DNA from: Staphylococcus equorum
GTDB lineage: Bacteria; Bacillota; Bacilli; Staphylococcales; Staphylococcaceae
Assembly: GCF_029531845.1 (NCBI RefSeq)
Contig: NZ_JAMBPV010000003.1
Span: forward strand, 248,001 to 312,000
DNA length: 64,000 nucleotides
Direction of reading: 5' to 3'
Under the pieces are notes generated by a model, which worked only from the letters and a program-made list of their open reading frames with translations, did no database searches and was not told the DNA's origin. Below are positions 58,542 to 64,000 of the stretch, piece by piece; position 1 is the first letter of the stretch, and each line of letters begins with the position of its first letter. The position numbers and the translations under genes were made by a program.

Positions 58542-59003
58542 TTAGTAATAATTTATTACAGGTAATAATCGTTTAATAATATTAGCCCGTATAATATCTC
58601 TCGATAATACATCCATTTTTAGTGTTTCTCTATCAATGACAGCATAAATCATCTTAGCTTCACGTTCATTGATATATTTTTTATCTAATAAACCATCTAT
58701 AATGTAATACGCTTGTTGCTGAGAAATTGATGGTCCTATTAATTGAAGTAAGTGATTAATGTAACCTGTTTCGTCTTTATTTTCAATTTTGGTGATTCGA
58801 ATGTACCCACCGCCACCTCTTTTACTTTCAATCTCATAACCATGTTCATTTGTAAAACGTGTTTTGATTACATAATTCAGTTGAGAAGGCACACAGTCAA
58901 AGCGCTGTGCAATATTTGCACGTTGAAGTTCTACAACGTCTTTATTGGTGTCTTCAAATAATTTCTTAATGTACTGTTCTATGATGTCAGACATATTGTG
59001 CAT
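58542..59003 (-). CDS. ctsR: Class III stress gene repressor CtsR
   Basis: 153 residues from [13 protein letters not shown], the family length; the in-frame GTG three codons upstream lies in the ribosome site (AGAGGTG). The winged helix with [21 protein letters not shown] near 53-73 contains the glycine-rich wing that senses heat. Represses its own operon through two heptad boxes just upstream. Confidence 0.96.
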   Translation of the reverse strand: MHNMSDIIEQYIKKLFEDTNKDVVELQRANIAQRFDCVPSQLNYVIKTRFTNEHGYEIESKRGGGGYIRITKIENKDETGYINHLLQLIGPSISQQQAYYIIDGLLDKKYINEREAKMIYAVIDRETLKMDVLSRDIIRANIIKRLLPVINYY

Positions 59004-59016
59004 GATTATCACCTCT

Positions 59017-59064
59017 TTTGACCTTCTTTGACTATATTATATGACCAACTTTGACCTTTTTCAA
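59017..59064 (-). promoter_or_regulatory. ctsR operon promoter with two CtsR boxes
   Basis: Minus strand: TTGAAA (59059-59064), 17 bases, TATAAT (59036-59041). Box 1 (59017-59033) is AGTCAAA-GAA-GGTCAAA, full consensus, just after the -10. Box 2 (59040-59056) is GGTCAAA-GTT-GGTCATA, between -35 and -10 with one mismatch. Binding would block the promoter. Confidence 0.9.
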
Positions 59065-59158
59065 CCAATATGATTAAAAAATATTAGTTTATGGATGTAA
59101 GTGCTATCACTTTTATTGTATTATAGGTATTAAGAAAAAATTAAAAGGGATGAAAAAT

Positions 59159-60373
59159 ATGCATATTATTATCGGTTTAATTGGGATTGCAGTATTTATT
59201 GGGTTAGCCTTTCTTTTCAGCTCCGACAGAAAAAATGTTCGATGGCAATATGTTGGGTTATTACTTGTAATACAACTTATCATGGCATTTATTTTGTTAA
59301 AAACACAATTTGGGATTACAGTCATTGGCGGCATTTCAGTCGGCTTTAATTACTTATTAGCACAAGCAGCAGAAGGTGTGAATTTTGTATTTGGTGGATT
59401 TCAATACATAGATCCAGAAAATCCTCCATTCTTCTTTAACGTATTATTACCAATTGTTTTCATATCAGCATTAATTGGTATCTTACAATATACACGTATT
59501 TTACCTGTAATCATTAATGTCTTAGGTTTAGTTATTTCTAAAATTAATGGTATGGGGCGTTTAGAATCATATAATGCTGTTGCAGCAGCAATTTTGGGAC
59601 AATCAGAAGTATTTATTTCATTGAAAAAAGAACTTGCTCATATTCCAAGACAACGTCTGTATACATTAACTGCTTCAGCAATGTCTACTGTGTCTGCATC
59701 TATTATCGGTGCATACTTTGCGTTAATTGAACCTCGTTTTGTTGTTACAGCAGTTGTATTAAACCTCTTCGGTGGTTTCATTATTGCTTCTATCATCAAC
59801 CCATATAAAGTTGATGCAAAAGAAGATAAATTAATTGTTGAAAAAAGTGAAACAAGCAAACAATCCTTCTTCGAAATGTTAGGGGAATATATTTTAGATG
59901 GGTTTAAAGTAGCAGTCATTGTAGGGGCAATGTTAATTGGTTACATCGCTATCATCGCTTTACTTAATGGTGTAGTTAGTGCGATTTTCACTGGTATTTC
60001 AGGTGGTAGTATCACTTGGGACTTCCAAACACTTATCGGTTTCATCTTTGCACCATTCGCATTCTTAGTTGGTGTGCCATGGAATGAAGCAGTACAAGCT
60101 GGTTCTATTATGGCAACGAAATTATTATCAAATGAATTTGTTGCAATGCAAAGTCTAAGTGAAGTTAAAAACATGAGTGAACACGCTAAAGGTGTTATCT
60201 CAGTATTCGTAGTGTCATTCGCAAACTTTAGCTCTATCGGTATTATCTCTGGCGCAATCAAATCGCTTAACAACGAAAAAGGAGATATGGTAGCACGTTT
60301 TGGTCTAAAATTATTATTCGGTGCTACATTAGTGTCATTTATTTCTGCAGCTATTGCAGGATTCTTTATTTAA
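59159..60373 (+). CDS. nupC: Concentrative nucleoside transporter NupC
   Basis: 404 residues from the second in-frame ATG, nine bases after AAAAGGG; the earlier ATG (59150) abuts that site. Eight or more membrane helices; LGQSEVFISLK near 145, a GVVSAIFTGISGG segment near 270, GVPWNEAVQAGSIMATKLLSNEFVA near 303-327 and FANFSSIGIISGAI near 354 are CNT-family signatures. Proton- or sodium-driven nucleoside import. Divergent from ctsR and followed by a terminator shared with pdxT. Confidence 0.94.
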   Translation: MHIIIGLIGIAVFIGLAFLFSSDRKNVRWQYVGLLLVIQLIMAFILLKTQFGITVIGGISVGFNYLLAQAAEGVNFVFGGFQYIDPENPPFFFNVLLPIVFISALIGILQYTRILPVIINVLGLVISKINGMGRLESYNAVAAAILGQSEVFISLKKELAHIPRQRLYTLTASAMSTVSASIIGAYFALIEPRFVVTAVVLNLFGGFIIASIINPYKVDAKEDKLIVEKSETSKQSFFEMLGEYILDGFKVAVIVGAMLIGYIAIIALLNGVVSAIFTGISGGSITWDFQTLIGFIFAPFAFLVGVPWNEAVQAGSIMATKLLSNEFVAMQSLSEVKNMSEHAKGVISVFVVSFANFSSIGIISGAIKSLNNEKGDMVARFGLKLLFGATLVSFISAAIAGFFI

Positions 60374-60386
60374 ATTTTAATATTCA

Positions 60387-60428
60387 AAAGAGCGACAAGG
60401 CGTATTGGGGACCTTGTCGCTCTTTTTT
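60387..60428. terminator. Bidirectional terminator between nupC and pdxT
   Basis: AGAGCGACAAGG and CCTTGTCGCTCT (12 bp) with an 11-base loop are followed by TTTTTT and preceded by AAA. It serves nupC (plus) and pdxT (minus). Confidence 0.88.
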
Positions 60429-61002
60429 ATACTTTTTCAGTTAAGGATGGTTTAACTATTGATTCTATGAAATACTGTGTGACTCTGTAGTCATCTGTTA
60501 ATTCAGGATGAAATGAAACACCTAAATAACATCCTTGTTGGACAGCTACAATTTTATCACCAACAGTGCTAAGCACACTAGCTTCGCCATGCACACTTTC
60601 TATATGAGGTGCTCTAATAAATACACCCTCAATATCTTTGGCAATTTCTTTCACATCTAATTCACTTTCAAAGCTATCAACTTGTCGGCCAAAGGAATTT
60701 CTTTGAACTGTGATGTTCAATTTATCTAAATAACCTTCTTCACCAACAATGTTCGTTGCTAAGATAATTAAACCAGCACACGTACCAAACATAGGTAATG
60801 TAGATTGTTGCAAAGCATCTTTGAATCCATAAAGATTCATTAAGCGACGTAACGTAGTAGATTCTCCGCCTGGTATGATTAATCCATCAATGTCATTCAA
60901 CTGTTCAACACGTTTAACTGCTACACCTTCATGACCACTTAGTACAATATGACGTATATGTTCTCTCACAGCGCCTTGTAAGGCTAAAACACCAATCTTC
61001 AT
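60427..61002 (-). CDS. pdxT: Pyridoxal 5'-phosphate synthase glutaminase subunit
   Basis: 191 residues from [16 protein letters not shown] start four codons earlier would overlap pdx[12 protein letters not shown] near 46, the nucleophile FGTCAGLI near 76 and SFHPELTDD near 168 form the class I glutaminase triad. Supplies ammonia to PdxS. The start follows the pdxS stop by one base (TAA-T-ATG). Confidence 0.95.
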   Translation of the reverse strand: MKIGVLALQGAVREHIRHIVLSGHEGVAVKRVEQLNDIDGLIIPGGESTTLRRLMNLYGFKDALQQSTLPMFGTCAGLIILATNIVGEEGYLDKLNITVQRNSFGRQVDSFESELDVKEIAKDIEGVFIRAPHIESVHGEASVLSTVGDKIVAVQQGCYLGVSFHPELTDDYRVTQYFIESIVKPSLTEKV

Positions 61003-61003
61003 A

Positions 61004-61891
61004 TTACCATCCACGCTCTTGCATACGCTCTTCTAATGACAACTCATTGATATCTAGCCCTTTCATTGCTGTGCCTAATTCTTTAGCTAGACGTCCAATT
61101 AGTTCGTAGTCTTGATAATGTGTAGTTGCTTGTACAATTGCTTTAGCAAATTTTTCTGGGTCTTCTGATTTAAAAATACCAGATCCAACAAATACTCCAT
61201 CAGCACCTAATTCCATCATTAACGCAGCATCTTGAGGTGTTGCTACCCCGCCAGCTGCAAAATTAACTACTGGTAATTTACCATTTTCTTTAATAGATTT
61301 TAAAATTTCGTATGGTGCACCAATATTTTTAGCCTCAGTCATAATTTCATCGTCATGCATAACTGTTAAACGATTCACTTCTGAATTGACCTGACGCATA
61401 TGTCTTACTGCTTCTACGATATTCCCAGTACCTGGCTCACCTTTAGTACGTAACATAGCAGCACCTTCACCAATGCGGCGTGCGGCTTCACCTAAATTAC
61501 GGCAACCACATACAAATGGTACAGTGAATGTATCTTTGCGTAAATGAAACTCTTCATCAGCTGGTGTTAGTACTTCAGATTCATCGATATAATCAACACC
61601 CATAGATTCTAATACACGAGCTTCAGTTATATGACCAATACGGCCTTTAGCCATAACTGGGATAGAGACAGCATTCATAACTTCTTCTACTATTTTAGGA
61701 TTAGCCATACGTGCCACGCCACCTGCAGCTCTAATATCAGAAGGCACACGTTCTAATGCCATTACTGCGACAGCGCCTGCATCCTCAGCTATCTTAGCTT
61801 GTTCCGCATTTACGACGTCCATAATGACGCCACCTTTTTGCATTTCAGCCATTCCTCTTTTAACTCTTTCAGATCCAATTACTTTAGACAT
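61004..61891 (-). CDS. pdxS: Pyridoxal 5'-phosphate synthase lyase subunit
   Basis: 295 residues, full length. A TIM barrel that makes PLP from ribose-5-phosphate, glyceraldehyde-3-phosphate and ammonia. [20 protein letters not shown] near 20-39, VMAKGRIGH near 79 with the catalytic lysine, [22 protein letters not shown] near 140-161 and [29 protein letters not shown] near 213-241 are highly conserved. First gene of pdxST, divergent from pdxR. Confidence 0.97.
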   Translation of the reverse strand: MSKVIGSERVKRGMAEMQKGGVIMDVVNAEQAKIAEDAGAVAVMALERVPSDIRAAGGVARMANPKIVEEVMNAVSIPVMAKGRIGHITEARVLESMGVDYIDESEVLTPADEEFHLRKDTFTVPFVCGCRNLGEAARRIGEGAAMLRTKGEPGTGNIVEAVRHMRQVNSEVNRLTVMHDDEIMTEAKNIGAPYEILKSIKENGKLPVVNFAAGGVATPQDAALMMELGADGVFVGSGIFKSEDPEKFAKAIVQATTHYQDYELIGRLAKELGTAMKGLDINELSLEERMQERGW

Positions 61892-61933
61892 ATTTATTTA
61901 ACCCCTTTGCTTAGTTGATTAAATTCATTTTAA

Positions 61934-61962
61934 AAGATAAACTGGTATTTAAAAAGGGACAA
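61934..61962 (-). promoter_or_regulatory. pdxST promoter in the pdxS-pdxR intergenic region
   Basis: Minus strand TTGTCC (61957-61962) and TATCTT (61934-61939) are 17 bases apart. The 100-base divergent region also has near-direct AAAGGGACAA / AAAGGGGTCA repeats on the plus strand (61953-61987) that could be PdxR sites; the second one also includes the pdxR ribosome site. Confidence 0.5.
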
Positions 61963-61991
61963 TTCTTAATTAATTAAAGGGGTCAGTTATA

Positions 61992-63383
61992 ATGACAAAA
62001 GAACATTTATACATCAACCTGTACGAGAACCTAAAAAAACAAATCATTGAAGGTCAATATAAATCAGGAGATAAGTTTCCTTCTAAACGAGCGTTAGGAC
62101 AACATCTCTCTGTGAGCAACACAACAATCGAACATGCTTACCAAATTCTATCTGATGAGGGTTACATATATGCCAAACCTCGATCAGGCTATTTTGTATC
62201 TGACGTTGAAACTTTACCAATTATTGCTAGAGATAGAGATCTACACGCATCAAACACATATCACGAAGAAAATAACGACAATCAGGCTCAACAAACATAT
62301 GAGTTTGCCTTTAATTTATCAGAAATCGATGCTGAATATTTTCCCATGCAACAATTCAGAAAATACGCACGTGATGCTTTTGAGGATAGTCAATTAAACT
62401 TACTACAACATACCAATCCCAAAGGAGAATGGACACTACGCCAGGAAATAGCTCATTACTTATTTAACAGTAGAGGCGTAACATGTCATCCAGAACAAAT
62501 TATTATTGGCTCTTCTACAGAACAACTCATTAATTTATTGACTGATATTTTGAATAAAGGACGCTTTATAATTGAAAATCCTAGCTATCCCCCGATCAAA
62601 CAAGTTTTAGACAAAAAACAAATTACTTATCTTCAAGTGCCTGTAAATAATACAGGAATTGAACTAGAATATTTTGATGAATCTAATAACAACATCGCTT
62701 ATGTTACACCATCTCATCAATTCCCAACCGGCTACGTAATGAATTTAAAAAAGCGTACCCAACTTATTCATTGGGCACAGCAATTTGAAAATAGATACAT
62801 TATTGAAGATGATTATGATTCGGAATTCCGTTACTTTGGAAAACCTATTCCTGCATTACAAAGTTTAGATACAAAAGATAAAGTCATATATATTAGTACA
62901 TTTTCAAAATCTTTATTCCCAAGTTGCAGAGTTGCTTACCTAGTATTGCCTAAAAAGCTACTGAAGTTATATAACGCACTAGAAAATAAGGAAGGCAATA
63001 CAGTACCCGCACACATACAAAAAATGGTGGCAAGCTTTATGCAGTCAGGTAGTTTTGAAAGGCATTTAAATAAAATGAGAAACGTTTATAGAGACAAACT
63101 TAAATTTATATTAGATGCCCTCAAACCCTACCAAGAACAATTAGAAATTGATGGTGCATTAGCAGGCATGCACTTTACACTAACTGTAAAAAATGGTTTG
63201 ACTATGAATCAATGTCTAAAAAACGCTGAAGAAAATAAATTAAAAATTATACCTTTTAGCAAATATAATAAGTCACAGCAATCTGTAAAATTCATTTTAG
63301 GTTTTGGTGGAATACCTTTTTCACAATTAGAGGAACACACCAAAGCACTAATTCGTGCTTTGACAATTTTAAAGAAGCCCTGA
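61992..63383 (+). CDS. pdxR: MocR/PdxR-type GntR regulator with aminotransferase domain
   Basis: 463 residues. N-terminal GntR winged helix (LYENLKKQIIEGQYKSGDKFPSKRALGQHLSVSNTTIEHAY, about 9-49), then a class I aminotransferase-like domain with the PLP lysine in STFSKSLFPSCR near 303. Such MocR proteins sense PLP and activate pdxST. It is divergent from pdxST, which fixes the role well. Ends ten bases before the first repeat of the rRNA flank. Confidence 0.93.
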   Translation: MTKEHLYINLYENLKKQIIEGQYKSGDKFPSKRALGQHLSVSNTTIEHAYQILSDEGYIYAKPRSGYFVSDVETLPIIARDRDLHASNTYHEENNDNQAQQTYEFAFNLSEIDAEYFPMQQFRKYARDAFEDSQLNLLQHTNPKGEWTLRQEIAHYLFNSRGVTCHPEQIIIGSSTEQLINLLTDILNKGRFIIENPSYPPIKQVLDKKQITYLQVPVNNTGIELEYFDESNNNIAYVTPSHQFPTGYVMNLKKRTQLIHWAQQFENRYIIEDDYDSEFRYFGKPIPALQSLDTKDKVIYISTFSKSLFPSCRVAYLVLPKKLLKLYNALENKEGNTVPAHIQKMVASFMQSGSFERHLNKMRNVYRDKLKFILDALKPYQEQLEIDGALAGMHFTLTVKNGLTMNQCLKNAEENKLKIIPFSKYNKSQQSVKFILGFGGIPFSQLEEHTKALIRALTILKKP

Positions 63384-63393
63384 TCTCTAAATC

Positions 63394-63446
63394 ACTACTT
63401 TGTTACCAGCAAGATTAGTAGTACTTATAGAGCCACAGCTCTTGTA
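63394..63446 (+). repeat. Double-hairpin intergenic repeat, copy K
   Basis: ACTACT...AGTAGT (63394-63399 / 63417-63422) with a weak inner stem, linker TAT, then AGAGC-CACA-GCTCT (63429-63442) and TGTAAAC. Confidence 0.65.
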
Positions 63447-63484
63447 AACATTTAACACGTACCTAGTTACTTCTTTGGCACCTA

Positions 63485-63528
63485 CTTGTAATCTCGTTGC
63501 ATCTTTCACTGAGTTCGTCAGCTTCTAA
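63485..63528. repeat. 44-base repeat, copy 1
   Basis: Begins CTTGTAATCTCGTTGC and ends TTCGTCAGCTTCTAA. It matches 63862-63905 at about 36 of 44 positions. Confidence 0.7.
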
Positions 63529-63550
63529 ATAACTACTTCTTAATTTATAA

Positions 63551-63612
63551 AGAACCACTTTTTCGCTTGTGAAATTAGTAGTTCTTATACAAGAGCACGA
63601 GCTCTTGTAACC
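63551..63612 (+). repeat. Double-hairpin intergenic repeat, copy L
   Basis: AGAACCACT...AGTAGTTCT (63551-63559 / 63577-63585) with inner TTCGC/GTGAA, linker TATACA, then ACAAGAGC-ACGA-GCTCTTGT (63589-63608) and AACCC. Confidence 0.72.
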
Positions 63613-63651
63613 CTTAAATTATATATATGTCTATCGGGGCCATTTACACTT

Positions 63652-63707
63652 TTTTACGCATAAAAAAAGAGACCTCTCGGTCTCGGGCTCATCGCATCCT
63701 ATAATGC
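63652..63707. repeat. 56-bp direct repeat, copy 1 (5S flank with rRNA terminator)
   Basis: Identical over 56 bases to 63945-64000, offset 293 bases. It contains GAGACC-TCTC-GGTCTC (63669-63684) with seven A before it; on the minus strand this is an intrinsic terminator with seven T, placed about 25 bases after a 5S rRNA 3' end. Confidence 0.92.
63662..63684 (-). terminator. rRNA-type terminator, copy 1
   Basis: GAGACC / GGTCTC with loop TCTC followed by TTTTTTTATGCG on the minus strand. It lies downstream of the 5S fragment. Confidence 0.85.
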
Positions 63708-63763
63708 TGCCTGGCAACGTCCTACTCTTGCGGAACGTAAGTCGGCTACCATCGGCGCTAAGG
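63708..63763 (-). rRNA. rrf: 5S rRNA, 3' fragment only
   Basis: The minus strand ends in the 5S rRNA 3' end (GTAGGACGTTGCCAGGCA), preceded by CCGCAAGAG and CCTTAGCGCCGATGGTAG. The match stops at 63763: a complete 5S gene (about 115 bases) would continue on the plus strand as AGCTTAACTTCTGTG, but the sequence becomes CGCTTTAAAGC and runs into a hairpin repeat. About 56 bases, the 3' half, remain. The second copy of the flanking repeat ends exactly at the window edge where an intact 5S should begin. Confidence 0.8.
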
Positions 63764-63770
63764 CGCTTTA

Positions 63771-63834
63771 AAGCACTACTTTCTTGCCTGCAAGATTAGT
63801 AGTGCTTATGCAAGAGCAGCAGCTCTTGTAAACA
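63771..63834 (+). repeat. Double-hairpin intergenic repeat, copy M
   Basis: AAGCACTACT (63771-63780) pairs with AGTAGTGCTT (63798-63807), inner CTTGC/GCAAG, linker TATGCA, then CAAGAGC-AGCA-GCTCTTG (63811-63828) and TAAACAC. This is the best preserved copy. Confidence 0.82.
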
Positions 63835-63861
63835 CTTAATATTTTCCTTACTCACTTACCG

Positions 63862-63905
63862 CTTGTAAGCTCGTCGCGTCTTTCGCTAATTTCGTCAGCT
63901 TCAAA
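63862..63905. repeat. 44-base repeat, copy 2
   Basis: Starts CTTGTAAGCTCGTCGC and ends TTCGTCAGCTTCAAA; diverged copy of 63485-63528. Confidence 0.7.
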
Positions 63906-63944
63906 CGCTTTCTTAAACCAGCTATTTTTTAGAAGTTAAGCTCC

Positions 63945-64000
63945 TTTTACGCATAAAAAAAGAGACCTCTCGGTCTCGGGCTCATCGCATCCTATAATGC
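63945..64000. repeat. 56-bp direct repeat, copy 2 (cut by window end)
   Basis: Same 56 bases as 63652-63707, including the rRNA-type terminator at 63955-63977 (active on the minus strand). The unit may continue beyond the window, where the next bases are expected to be the 3' end of a 5S rRNA gene. Confidence 0.92.

Noticed and set aside
63485-63528. tRNA gene beside the rRNA operon
   Set aside because: No cloverleaf, no CCA end and no T-loop (GGTTCRA) are seen; the segment is a diverged repeat.
63708-63763. Complete 5S rRNA gene
   Set aside because: The match to 5S stops after about 56 bases; only the 3' half is present.
43652-63828. STAR repeats of staphylococci
   Set aside because: The typical GTTGNGGCCC core is absent from the repeats seen here.

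Overview
The window reads as a chromosomal segment of a Staphylococcus. It is AT-rich and carries the conserved staphylococcal block pdxR / pdxST - nupC - ctsR-mcsA-mcsB-clpC - radA - yacL - gltX - cysES - mrnC - rlmB - yacP - sigH - rpmG - secE - nusG - rplKA - rplJL - rsmC - rpoBC - rplGB - rpsL - rpsG - fusA - tuf, almost all on the minus strand. The accessory genes (hexuronate catabolism with a TRAP transporter, chromosomal class A beta-lactamase, tandem IsaB-like antigens) fit a coagulase-negative species, perhaps of the saprophyticus/xylosus/arlettae group. The species call is inference.

Layout. 1-8.1 kb is a hexuronate operon on the minus strand: eda, kdgK, dctP, dctQ, dctM, uxaC, uxuA and a truncated SDR oxidoreductase. 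It is divergent from a LacI-type regulator, with one perfect 18-bp palindrome lying in the promoter. 8.1-8.9 kb is non-coding and rich in inverted repeats. 8.9-12.2 kb holds a CidR-like LysR regulator, a class A beta-lactamase and two isaB paralogues. 12.4-17.5 kb holds a YdhR-like protein, a SASA-type esterase, an ornithine-cyclodeaminase-family enzyme, a small membrane protein and a ketone-body operon (CoA-transferase plus 3-hydroxybutyrate dehydrogenase) behind a consensus cre site. 17.7-21.9 kb is a very AT-rich surface-glycopolymer pair. 22-27 kb holds two acetyltransferases, a membrane protein, kbl and an M20 amidohydrolase. 27.4-45 kb is the translation/transcription core. 45-63.4 kb holds sigH, RNA maturation genes, cysES with a Cys T-box, gltX, yacL, radA, the CtsR/McsB/ClpC stress operon, nupC and vitamin B6 synthesis with its regulator. 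63.4-64.0 kb is the downstream flank of an rRNA operon: a 3' 5S rRNA fragment, a 56-bp direct repeat containing an rRNA terminator, and several hairpin repeats.

How the genes work together. The first operon imports hexuronates and converts them through fructuronate/mannonate, KDG and KDPG to pyruvate and glyceraldehyde-3-phosphate. The core block makes RNA polymerase, ribosomal proteins and elongation factors, with visible leader controls (L10 attenuator, Cys T-box, CtsR boxes).

The least explained signal is a family of intergenic double-hairpin repeats: a variable long stem, a TATGCA-like linker, then a short 4-base-loop hairpin whose two arms change together from copy to copy. Copies lie between the M20 gene and tuf, between nusG and rplK, and beside the 5S fragment. 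I know of no named family that matches.
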